Shown: positions 15,103-22,128 of the stretch, in pieces
Layout of the letters: each line of letters begins with the position of its first letter
How positions within the stretch are numbered: the stretch's first letter is position 1
Source of the DNA: Rivihabitans pingtungensis
GTDB lineage: Bacteria > Pseudomonadota > Gammaproteobacteria > Burkholderiales > Aquaspirillaceae
Assembly (NCBI RefSeq): GCF_003201855.1
Contig: NZ_QJKI01000030.1
Span: 1-40,238 of the forward strand
DNA: 40,238 bases
Reading direction: 5' to 3'
Made by a program: the position numbers and the translations under genes
The notes under the pieces: model-generated
Database searches by the model: none
The model's input: only the letters and a program-made list of their open reading frames with translations
What the model was told of the DNA's origin: nothing

Positions 15103-15118
15103 TGCTGAACAGCCGGCA
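15103..15118. promoter_or_regulatory. near-consensus SfnR-type enhancer site
   Basis: TGCTG AACAGC CGGCA, one mismatch from TGCTG-N6-CAGCA, 52 bp upstream of the msuE sigma-54 promoter, the same offset as at 13380. Confidence 0.5.
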
Positions 15119-15170
15119 ATCAAATTTGCCGCAAAGAAAATAAATACATTAAAAACAATAAGTTAAATAT

Positions 15171-15186
15171 TGGCACACTTGCTGCA
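15171..15186 (+). promoter_or_regulatory. sigma-54 promoter of msuE-led operon
   Basis: TGGCACACTTGCTGCA with GG (15172-15173) and GC (15184-15185) 10 nt apart and a perfect TGGCAC. It sits in an AT-rich stretch 40 bp before the msuE ATG. Confidence 0.87.
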
Positions 15187-15225
15187 AAGGCCAGTTGCCC
15201 ATGTTTTTAGCACAGGAGTTTCCCA

Positions 15226-15768
15226 ATGAGCGCCCCGATCAAGCTGGTGGCCGTATCTGGCAGCACCAGCCAACCCTCCCGCAGCGCCGCGCTGCTTGAC
15301 GCCCTGACCGCCGGCCTGGCGGCTGGCCAAGCGACCGAAATCACCCAGGTGTCGCTGGCCGAGCTGGCGCCGCTGCTGCCGGGCGTGGTGTCGGCCAAGG
15401 ATGCGCCGCCGGCGCTGGCCCAGGCGATTGCCGCCATCGAGCGCGCCGATGTGCTGGTGGTGGCCGCCCCGGTGTATCGCGGTTCGTATCCGGGCCTGTT
15501 CAAGCATCTGTTTGACCTGATCCACCATGAATCGCTGTTCAACGTGCCGGTGCTGCTGGCCGCCAGCGGCGGCAGCGACCGCCACGCGCTGGTGATTGAA
15601 CACCAGCTGCGCCCGCTGTTTGCCTTTTTCCAGACCCTGACTTTGCCGCTGGGTGTGTACGCCACCGACGCCGACTTTGCCGATTACCGCATCAGCAGCC
15701 CGGCGCTGGCCGAGCGCATTGAGCTGGCGGTAAGCCGTGCACGGCCCTGGCTGCGCGCACGCGGCTGA
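15226..15768 (+). CDS. msuE: NAD(P)H-dependent FMN reductase, MsuE/SsuE-type
   Basis: 180 aa, flavodoxin-like fold. The FMN phosphate-binding loop is SGSTSQPSRS (residues 11-20); further family blocks are VVAAPVYRGSYPGLFKHLFDL and the GGSDRHALVIEHQLRPLFAFF region. MsuE/SsuE enzymes reduce FMN for two-component monooxygenases of sulfur scavenging. Here the clients would be SfnG (7758) and the DszA-like protein (18612). AGGAG lies 8 nt before the ATG. It is the first gene of a rightward group running to 21519 behind its own sigma-54 promoter. Whether it is MsuE or SsuE sensu stricto cannot be decided from the sequence alone. Confidence 0.9.
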   Translation: MSAPIKLVAVSGSTSQPSRSAALLDALTAGLAAGQATEITQVSLAELAPLLPGVVSAKDAPPALAQAIAAIERADVLVVAAPVYRGSYPGLFKHLFDLIHHESLFNVPVLLAASGGSDRHALVIEHQLRPLFAFFQTLTLPLGVYATDADFADYRISSPALAERIELAVSRARPWLRARG

Positions 15769-15880
15769 GCGCTGCCCACAAAACCCTCCTGACGTTGTTG
15801 TGTGGCCTTGCCGTACAGCTCGTACTGTCTACGGCCACACGCCTAGTCAGGAGCGCTGCGCTGAGTTTTGTGAGCAGCGC
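15769..15880 (+). repeat. palindromic repeat family, copy 2 (112 bp)
   Basis: Nested imperfect palindrome. The outer arms GCGCTGCCCACAAAAC (15769-15784) and GTTTTGTGAGCAGCGC (15865-15880) pair 15 of 16. Inner arms are CTCCTGAC/GTCAGGAG and GTGTGGCC/GGCCACAC, with a CCGTA/TACGG centre. It begins directly after the msuE stop. The core CCTGACGTTGTTGTG is shared with the copy at 20046. Confidence 0.85.
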
Positions 15881-15940
15881 TGAGCAGCGCGGCCAAAGCC
15901 ACATCGCCAACCCGACATCTTGCTGACCAAGGAATCCATC

Positions 15941-17197
15941 ATGAGCGTGAATCCCCCTGTTGTTGAACTGTCCACCGGCGCCGACTACGAAGCCCTGGCG
16001 GCGCGCTTTCGGCCGATCTTTGCCCGCATCGCCGAAGGCGAGCTGGAGCGCGAACGCTCGCGCAGCCTGCCCTACGAACCGATTCGCTGGCTGAAAGAAG
16101 CCGGCTTTGGCGCGGTGCGCGTGCCGGTGGCGCATGGCGGCGCCGGCGCCTCGCTGCCGCAGCTGTTTCGCCTGCTGATCGAGCTGGCCGAGGCCGACGC
16201 CAATCTGCCGCAGGCATTGCGCGGCCACTTTGCCTTTGTCGAAGACCGGCTGAACGCCGCGCCCAGCCCTGAGCGTGACCGCTGGCTGGCGCGCTTTGTC
16301 GCCGGCGAGCTGGTGGGCAACGCCTGGACGGAAGTCGGCGACGTGAAAATCGGCGAAGTCATCACCAAGGTGTCGCAACAGGACGGCAAATGGGTGGTGA
16401 ACGGCCGCAAGTTTTATAGCACTGGCAGTATTTTTGCCGACTGGATCGACGTGTTCGCCCGCCGCGAAGACACCGGCGAAGACGTGATCGCCGCCGTCAG
16501 CACCCACCAGACCGGCGTGGTGCAATTCGACGACTGGAACGGCTTTGGCCAGAAAACCACCGGCAGCGGCGCCTCGGTGTTCAATAACGCCGTGGTCGAG
16601 CCGGACAATATCCTGCCGTTCTCCAGCCGCTTCAAATACCAGACCGCGCTGTACCAGCTGGTGCTGCTGGCGGTGCTGGCCGGCATCAGCCGCGCCGCCG
16701 CCCGCGACGCCGCCGAGGCGGTGCGTGGCCGCACACGGATTTTCAGCCACGGCAACGCCCCGCTGGTGCGCCATGACGTGCAGATCCAGCAAGTGGTCGG
16801 TCAGCTGCATGCGCTGGCCTTTGCCGCAGAAGCCACCGCCGTGGCCGCCGCCGAACCGGCGCAGCGCGCCTACGAAGCCCGTTTTGCCGGCGACGCCGAG
16901 GCCGAACGCCAGGCCAATATCGACGCTGAGCTGGCCTCGGCCAAGGGCCAACTGGTGGTGGCCGATCTGGCGCTGCGCGCCAGCACCGACCTGTTCAACG
17001 CCCTGGGCGCTTCCGCCGCCGTCGCCGATCGCCTGCTGGACCGCCACTGGCGTAATGCCCGCACCGTCGCCACGCACAATCCGCTGGTCTACAAGGCCAA
17101 GGTGATTGGCGATTGGGCGATCAACGGCACCGAACCGCCGTATGTCTGGCAAATCGGCGGCAGCCCGGCGGCTGAGACGCCGGCCAAGACCGCCTGA
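15941..17197 (+). CDS. DszC-like acyl-CoA-dehydrogenase-fold monooxygenase
   Basis: 418 aa with the acyl-CoA dehydrogenase/DszC fold: N-terminal helices with EAGFGAVRVPVAHGGAG, the middle domain block WTEVGDVKIGEV, KWVVNGRKFYSTGSIFADWIDV, DWNGFGQKTTGSG, and a C-terminal helical bundle ending in HWRNARTVATHNPLVYK. The RKFYSTG and FGQKTTGSG blocks are those of DszC/SfnB-like flavin-dependent oxygenases rather than of beta-oxidation enzymes. The ATG at 15941 has AAGGA 8 nt upstream. It is followed by sfnB and a DszA-like gene, the combination used by sulfone and thiophene desulfurisation pathways. Substrate unknown. Confidence 0.85.
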   Translation: MSVNPPVVELSTGADYEALAARFRPIFARIAEGELERERSRSLPYEPIRWLKEAGFGAVRVPVAHGGAGASLPQLFRLLIELAEADANLPQALRGHFAFVEDRLNAAPSPERDRWLARFVAGELVGNAWTEVGDVKIGEVITKVSQQDGKWVVNGRKFYSTGSIFADWIDVFARREDTGEDVIAAVSTHQTGVVQFDDWNGFGQKTTGSGASVFNNAVVEPDNILPFSSRFKYQTALYQLVLLAVLAGISRAAARDAAEAVRGRTRIFSHGNAPLVRHDVQIQQVVGQLHALAFAAEATAVAAAEPAQRAYEARFAGDAEAERQANIDAELASAKGQLVVADLALRASTDLFNALGASAAVADRLLDRHWRNARTVATHNPLVYKAKVIGDWAINGTEPPYVWQIGGSPAAETPAKTA

Positions 17198-17305
17198 CCC
17201 TTTCGCACTGATCCAACCCAAGCCCACCCAGCCGAGCCGCCCGCCCGCGGCCCGGCGGGGCAACTTGCGCCCAAAAAGCGCGTTTGACTTCATCAAGGAC
17301 TGACC

Positions 17306-18559
17306 ATGAGCACCCAAACCGCCACTGCCCGCGTGCGCGTCAACGCCAAAGAACCGTTTGTCGCCCGCCCGAAACCCTCCACCCCGGCACACGTGATCCG
17401 TGACGACGCCGAAGCCATTGCCGTGGCCCGCCGCCTGGCCGCGCAGTTCCGCGAAGAATCGGCGCTGCGCGACCGCGAAGGCTGGCTGCCGCTGGACGAA
17501 GTGGATGTTTATTCGCAAAGCGGCCTGTGGGCCATCAATGTGCCCAAGGCCTATGGCGGCGCCGGCGTGTCGTACGCCACGCTGGCCGAAGTGGTGAAAA
17601 TCATCTCCGCGGCGGATTCCAGCATCGCCCAGGTCACCCAGAATCACTACGTGCTGGTCGCCCATATCGACCTGGACGGCACGCCAGAGCAAAAACGCGA
17701 GCTGTTCGAGCTGGTGCTCAAGGGCTACCGCTTTGGCAATGCGTTTTCTGAACTGAACAGCCGCAACGTCGCCGCCTTTGAAACCAAGGTCACTGATCTG
17801 GGCGACACGGTGGAAGTGAATGGCGAGAAGTTCTACACCACTGGCGCGCTGCTGGCGCACATTGTGCCGATTGTCGCCGTCAACGACGCCGGCGAGGGCT
17901 TTTTGGTGTTTGCCGACCGCGAAGCGCCGGGGCTGACGGTGATCAACGACTGGTCGAGCTTTGGCCAGCGCACCACCGCGTCCGGCTCGGTGAAAATCGA
18001 CAAGGTGCAGGTGGCCAAGTCGCGCGTGGTGCCGATCAAGGCTTTCGACACGCCGACCGCCGCCGGGGCGATTTCGCAAATCATCCAGGCCGCCATCGAC
18101 GCCGGCATTGCCGACGGCGCCATTGCCGACACCATTGAATTTGTGCGCACCCGCAGCCGCCCGTGGATCGACAGCGGCAAGGAGCGCGCCGGCGAAGACC
18201 CGTTCACCATCGCCGCCATCGGCCGGCTGGCCATCACCCAGCACGCCACCGACGCGCTGCTGGCGCGCGCGGGCCAACTGATTGACGCAGCGTTGGTCAC
18301 CCCGAACGAAGACACCGTGTCGCAGGCCACCATCGCCACCGCCGAAGCCAAGGTGCTGAGCACGGAAAACTCGATCGAAGCCACCAACAAGCTGTTCGAG
18401 CTGGCCGGCACCCGCGCCACGCTGGCGGTGTACAACCTGGACCGCCATTGGCGCAATGCCCGCGTGCACACCCTGCACGATCCGGTGCGCTGGAAATTCT
18501 TCCATGTCGGCAATTACTACCTGAATCAGGTCAACCCGCCGCGCCATCCGTGGAACTGA
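17306..18559 (+). CDS. sfnB: SfnB-family sulfur acquisition oxidoreductase
   Basis: 417 aa. This is the member of the acyl-CoA-dehydrogenase-fold set that best matches SfnB of Pseudomonas: HVIRDDAEAIAVARRLAA, SGLWAINVPKAYGGAGVSY, SAADSSIAQVTQNHYVL, FGNAFSELNSRN, VNGEKFYTTGALLAHIVPI, FGQRTTASGSVKIDKV and the C-terminal HWRNARVHTLHDPVRWK. AAGGA precedes the ATG. It lies 108 bp after the DszC-like gene and 52 bp before the DszA-like gene, in the same direction. Its biochemical reaction is not settled; the family is linked to growth on organosulfur compounds under sulfate limitation. Confidence 0.9.
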   Translation: MSTQTATARVRVNAKEPFVARPKPSTPAHVIRDDAEAIAVARRLAAQFREESALRDREGWLPLDEVDVYSQSGLWAINVPKAYGGAGVSYATLAEVVKIISAADSSIAQVTQNHYVLVAHIDLDGTPEQKRELFELVLKGYRFGNAFSELNSRNVAAFETKVTDLGDTVEVNGEKFYTTGALLAHIVPIVAVNDAGEGFLVFADREAPGLTVINDWSSFGQRTTASGSVKIDKVQVAKSRVVPIKAFDTPTAAGAISQIIQAAIDAGIADGAIADTIEFVRTRSRPWIDSGKERAGEDPFTIAAIGRLAITQHATDALLARAGQLIDAALVTPNEDTVSQATIATAEAKVLSTENSIEATNKLFELAGTRATLAVYNLDRHWRNARVHTLHDPVRWKFFHVGNYYLNQVNPPRHPWN

Positions 18560-18567
18560 TCCCGCTT

Positions 18568-18598
18568 GCCGCCCGCCGCTGCGCCGGCGGTGGGCGGC
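18568..18598 (+). other. intercistronic GC-rich stem-loop
   Basis: GCCGCCC (18568-18574) pairs with GGGCGGC (18592-18598) in the 52-bp gap between sfnB and the DszA-like gene, with AAAGG and the ATG just beyond. It may tune relative expression or mRNA decay. Confidence 0.4.
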
Positions 18599-18611
18599 GG
18601 AAAGGCCTCTC

Positions 18612-20000
18612 ATGAGCAAGACCATCCGCTTCAACGCCTTTGAAATGAACTGCGTGGGCCACCAGTCGCCCGGCCTGTGGCGCCACCCGCGCGACCGCTC
18701 CTGGCAATACAAGGATCTGGAATACTGGACCGATCTGGCCAAGATTCTGGAGCGCGGTTTTTTTGACGCGGTGTTCATCGCCGACGTCATCGGCTATTAC
18801 GACGTGTACAAGGGCGACAATCACCACGCCCTGCACCAGGGCGTGCAGATTCCGGTGAACGATCCGCTGCAACTGGCCGGGCCGATTGCCCAGGCCACCA
18901 AACACCTGGGCATTGGCGTCACCGCCTCCACCTCGTTTGAACACCCGTACACCTTTGCCCGCCGGCTTTCCACCGCCGACCACCACACCAAGGGCCGGGT
19001 GGGCTGGAACATCGTCACCTCCTACCTGGAAAGCGGCGCCAAAAACGTCGGCGAAGCCGGGCTGCGCCGCCACGACAACCGCTATGACGTGGCCAGCGAG
19101 TATGTCGAGGTGCTGTACAAGCTGCTGGAAGGCAGCTGGGAAGACGGCGCCGTGGTGCGCGACCGCGAGCGCGGCGTGTTCACCGTGCCAGAAAAAGTCC
19201 ACGAAATCGGCCACAAGGGCAAATATTTCGACGTGCCCGGCTACCACCTGTGCGAACCCTCGCCGCAGCGCACCCCGGTGTTGTTTCAGGCCGGCGCCTC
19301 TGGCGCGGGCAAGGCGTTTGCCGCCGAGCACGCCGAGTGCGTGTTTGTCTCCACCCCCACCCGCGCGGTGCTCAAGGAATACGTGCGCGAGGTGCGCGCC
19401 AAGGCCGCCGCCGCCGGCCGCGACCCGCGCAAGCTGCTGGTGTACAACCTGGTGACGCTGATCGTCGATGAAACCGACGCCAAGGCGCAGGCCAAGTTCG
19501 AGGAATACCAGCGCTATGTGTCGCGCGATGGCGCGCTGGTGCTGCTGTCGGGCTGGAGCGGCATCGACTTTGGCCAGTACGCCCCCGGCGAGTATGTCCG
19601 CCAGGTGGAAACCAACGCCATTATCTCGGTGGTCGAGCATCTGGCGCAGGGCGACAAATCCTGGACCATCGACGAGCTGGCGCAATGGGCCGGCATTGGC
19701 GGCCTGGGCCCGGTATTTGTCGGCTCGCCGTCCACCGTGGCCGACATCCTGCAAAGCTGGGTGGAAGACACCGACGTGGACGGCTTCAACCTGGCCTATG
19801 CGGTGGCGCACGAGAGCTTTGAAGACGTGGTGAATCACCTGGTGCCCGAGCTGCAACGCCGTGGCGTCTACCCCACCGCCTACCGCGAAGGCACGCTGCG
19901 GGAAAAACTGTTCGGCGATGGCCCGCTCTTGCCGGCCGAGCACCCGGCGGCGCAGTACCGCGATATCGAAGCCTACAAGCAACGCGCGCAACACGCGTAA
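18612..20000 (+). CDS. DszA/NtaA-family FMNH2-dependent monooxygenase
   Basis: 462 aa, the length of the NtaA/SnaA/DszA branch of luciferase-like monooxygenases, which includes dibenzothiophene-sulfone monooxygenase. Typical blocks are FNAFEMNCVGHQSPGLWRHP at the N-terminus, ERGFFDAVFIADV, GVTASTSFEHPYTFARRLSTADHHTKGRVGWNIVTSYL, RYDVASEYVEVLYKLLEGSWE, GKYFDVPGYHLCEPSPQRTPVLFQAGASGAGKAFAAEHAECVF-like text, and DGFNLAYAV near the end. It needs FMNH2, probably from MsuE. Its partners by position are the DszC-like protein and SfnB upstream and a LivK-type binding protein downstream. Substrate unknown; an aryl or alkyl sulfone is a reasonable guess. Confidence 0.88.
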   Translation: MSKTIRFNAFEMNCVGHQSPGLWRHPRDRSWQYKDLEYWTDLAKILERGFFDAVFIADVIGYYDVYKGDNHHALHQGVQIPVNDPLQLAGPIAQATKHLGIGVTASTSFEHPYTFARRLSTADHHTKGRVGWNIVTSYLESGAKNVGEAGLRRHDNRYDVASEYVEVLYKLLEGSWEDGAVVRDRERGVFTVPEKVHEIGHKGKYFDVPGYHLCEPSPQRTPVLFQAGASGAGKAFAAEHAECVFVSTPTRAVLKEYVREVRAKAAAAGRDPRKLLVYNLVTLIVDETDAKAQAKFEEYQRYVSRDGALVLLSGWSGIDFGQYAPGEYVRQVETNAIISVVEHLAQGDKSWTIDELAQWAGIGGLGPVFVGSPSTVADILQSWVEDTDVDGFNLAYAVAHESFEDVVNHLVPELQRRGVYPTAYREGTLREKLFGDGPLLPAEHPAAQYRDIEAYKQRAQHA

Positions 20001-20045
20001 ATCCTCAATGCGGCCGCCGTCGGGCGGCCGCGCTGTTTGCTTTAA

Positions 20046-20177
20046 GCCGCTCACACAGCCCGCCTGGCGTTGTTGTGCGATCTTGTCGTGCGACTTGTGC
20101 TGTCGGCGGCCGCACAGCCCGCCAGGCACGCTGCGCAGACTGCTGCGCGGCAAAGTCAGCAGGGTGTGGTGAGCGGC
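20046..20177 (+). repeat. palindromic repeat family, copy 3 (132 bp)
   Basis: Outer arms GCCGCTCACACA (from 20046) and TGTGGTGAGCGGC (to 20177) pair with one indel. Inner arms include CCTGGCG/CGCCAGG and TTGTGCG/CGCACA. The core CCTGGCGTTGTTGTGCGA aligns with copy 2. It fills most of the 193 bp between the DszA-like gene and the second livK. Confidence 0.85.
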
Positions 20178-20193
20178 GTCAAGGAGAATCCGG

Positions 20194-21519
20194 ATGAAAT
20201 TTCCCCTGCACAGCATGGCCCTGGCGCTGGGCCTGAGCCTGGCCAGTCTCGCCCACGCCGCCCCGGCCCAGCCGGCGCAGCAGTATTTTCCGCTGACCAG
20301 TTTTCGGGTGGGCCCGTACGCCGCCGGCGGCTCGGGCTTTTTTGGCGGCTTCATCGACTATATGCGGCTGATCAACGAGCGCGACGGTGGCGTCAACGGC
20401 GTCAAGCTGACCTGGACCGAATGCGAAACCGAATGGAACGTCGAACGTGGTGTGGAGTGCTACGAGCGCATGAAGGGCGGCCATCAGGGTGCGCCGGCTT
20501 CGGTGTTCAACCCGTATTCAGTCGGCATTCTGTACGCCTTGCTGGAGCGCGCCACCGCCGACAAGATTCCGCTGATCACCATCAACCACGGCCGCACCGA
20601 CACCACCGATGGCCGGGTGTTTCCGTATATTTTCCCCTTGCAGCTGAACCCGTATTCGGAAGTCTCGGCCATCGTCAACTACATCGGCCAGCAGGCCGGC
20701 GGGCTGGACAAACTCAAGGGCAAAAAAATCACCGTGATCTATCACGGCTCGCCCTATGGCAAGGAAACCATCCCGATCATTGATCTGCTAGCCAAGAAAT
20801 ACGGCTTTCAGGCCAAGCATGTCGAAGTGCCGCACCCCGGTAACGAGCAGCAGGCGCAATGGCTGGCCATCCGCCGCGATAAGCCGGACTGGGTGATTCT
20901 GCGCGGCTGGGGGGTGATGAACCCGGTGGCGATCAAGACCGCGCAAAAGGTCGGCTACCCGGCCAATCGCATCATCGGCAATATCTGGAGTAATTCAGAA
21001 GAAGACGTGCGCCCGGCCGGCGACGCCGCCAAGGGCTTTTTGTCGATCACCACTCATCCGTCCGGCACGCAGTTTCCGGTGTTGCAGCAGATCAAGCAGC
21101 ACGTGATCGACCCCGGCCACGGCAATCTGCCGGCCGAGCGTTTTGGCACGGTGTATTACAACCTGGGCGTGGTCAACGGCATCCTGAATGTCGAGGCGGT
21201 GCGGCTGGCGCAGGCCCGGTTTGGGGTGAAAACCTTGTCTGGCGAAGAGCTGCGCTGGGGCTTCGAGCAACTGCGCTTTGACAACAAACGGCTGAAAGAA
21301 GTCGGCGCGCTGGGCCTGTTGCAGCCGCTGAAGCTCTCCTGCGCCGACCACGAGGGCGGCGGCGCAGTGCGCCTGCAACAGTGGGATGGCCAGCACTGGC
21401 TGCCTGTCAGCGACTGGATTCAGGCCGACCGCGCGCTGCTGCGGCCGATCATCGAGCAATCCGCAGCCAAATACGCCAGGGAAAAAGGCCTCACTCCGCG
21501 CCAGTGCGACAAGCCCTGA
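20194..21519 (+). CDS. livK: LivK-type periplasmic substrate-binding protein, copy 2
   Basis: 441 aa with a signal peptide (MKFPLHSMALALGLSLASLAHAA) and a type I periplasmic binding fold. It is a near twin of the gene at 2346-3677: the mature starts align (QYFPLTSFRVGPYAAGG against EQYFPLQSYRVGPYAAGG), as do NGVKLTW-ECETEW, TINHGRTD-TDG, PGNEQQ-QWL and the C-terminal DWIQADRALLRPIIE. AAGGAG lies about 8 nt before the ATG. No ATPase or permease gene accompanies it. It probably delivers a second ligand to the LivFGHM complex encoded at 1546-6597, which is inference. Confidence 0.92.
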   Translation: MKFPLHSMALALGLSLASLAHAAPAQPAQQYFPLTSFRVGPYAAGGSGFFGGFIDYMRLINERDGGVNGVKLTWTECETEWNVERGVECYERMKGGHQGAPASVFNPYSVGILYALLERATADKIPLITINHGRTDTTDGRVFPYIFPLQLNPYSEVSAIVNYIGQQAGGLDKLKGKKITVIYHGSPYGKETIPIIDLLAKKYGFQAKHVEVPHPGNEQQAQWLAIRRDKPDWVILRGWGVMNPVAIKTAQKVGYPANRIIGNIWSNSEEDVRPAGDAAKGFLSITTHPSGTQFPVLQQIKQHVIDPGHGNLPAERFGTVYYNLGVVNGILNVEAVRLAQARFGVKTLSGEELRWGFEQLRFDNKRLKEVGALGLLQPLKLSCADHEGGGAVRLQQWDGQHWLPVSDWIQADRALLRPIIEQSAAKYAREKGLTPRQCDKP

Positions 21520-21524
21520 GTCAC

Positions 21525-21722
21525 TCAGCCAGACGCCGGGCAGGCCGCCAGCCGCACCTCCACCCTTAGCCCACGGCCATGCGCGCCTTCGCTCAGCCGC
21601 AAGCTGGCGTCCAGTCCGCGCGCGCACTCGGCCACAATCGCCAGCCCCAGCCCGCAGCCGGGTTCGTTGTGGCCGAGAATCCGGTAAAACCGTTCGAATA
21701 CCCGCTCGCGCTCGCTGATGGG
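21525..21722 (-). pseudogene. 3' remnant of a sensor histidine kinase
   Basis: About 65 codons. ERERVFERFYRILG followed by GCGLGLAIVAECARG is the end of a histidine-kinase ATPase domain (F and G2 boxes). N1 and G1 boxes, the dimerisation domain and the membrane part are missing. The frame continues beyond 21722 but without kinase similarity. It ends 5 bp from the livK2 stop, tail to tail. The 5' end meets the ABC remnant at about 21720. Confidence 0.75.
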
Positions 21723-21929
21723 CTGGCGCGCGTGCGCGTGGCCGACGGCCCCGGCGACAACCACATCGCCCTGCCGCTGGTCACTTCGATGTTCCTCGGC
21801 GACCGCTGGGAATACCTGTTCCACCCCGGCCACACCCGGCTGCGCGCCTACGGCGAACGCGCGCTGGCCCCCGGCGAACACTGGCTGGCGCTGCCGGCAG
21901 AAGACGTGTGGGTGTTCCCCAGCGCATAA
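21720..21929 (+). pseudogene. 3' remnant of an ABC transporter ATPase (TOBE domain)
   Basis: About 70 codons reading VADGPGDNHIALPLVTSMFLG, then RWEYLFHPGHTRLRAYG and HWLALPAEDVWVFPSA. This resembles the C-terminal TOBE domain of iron, phosphonate or polyamine-type ABC ATPases. No Walker A, signature or Walker B remains. It abuts the histidine-kinase fragment, which points the opposite way, so both lost their 5' parts in one deletion. Confidence 0.6.
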
Positions 21930-22020
21930 GCGCCGCCCGCCATGCGGTGGGTCGGGCTGGCAGATAGATATTTGCTGACCGATTCAGCCCTGGCATGGCG
22001 TGTCAGTTCCCCAGCCTTCG

Positions 22021-22068
22021 GGCGGGCGCTCTCTCCCCGAGATGCCCGCCATTTTTTGCGGGTTTTTT
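22021..22068 (+). terminator. two overlapping hairpins before chrA genes
   Basis: Hairpin 1 is GGCGGGC (22021-22027) with GCCCGCC (22044-22050), followed by ATTTTTT. Hairpin 2 is CCCGC (22045-22049) with GCGGG (22058-22062), followed by TTTTTT. They share CCCGC and cannot form together. The simplest reading is a terminator for the decayed upstream gene; an attenuator is possible. Confidence 0.55.
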
Positions 22069-22128
22069 GTTCACCCTCTCGCGCCATGCGATGATGGCGC
22101 CCTTGTCGCCGCCAGGAGAACATCCCTC

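Noticed and set aside
15692..18790. Minus-strand open frame of about 1000 codons
   Set aside because: Antisense of the DszC-like and sfnB genes; composition is typical of a GC-rich shadow frame and crosses an intergenic palindrome.
21977..21996. TTGCTGACCGATTCAGCC-like dyad near 21980 as a further SfnR site
   Set aside because: The half-sites are 7 nt apart, the second lacks the last base, and no sigma-54 promoter follows; too weak.
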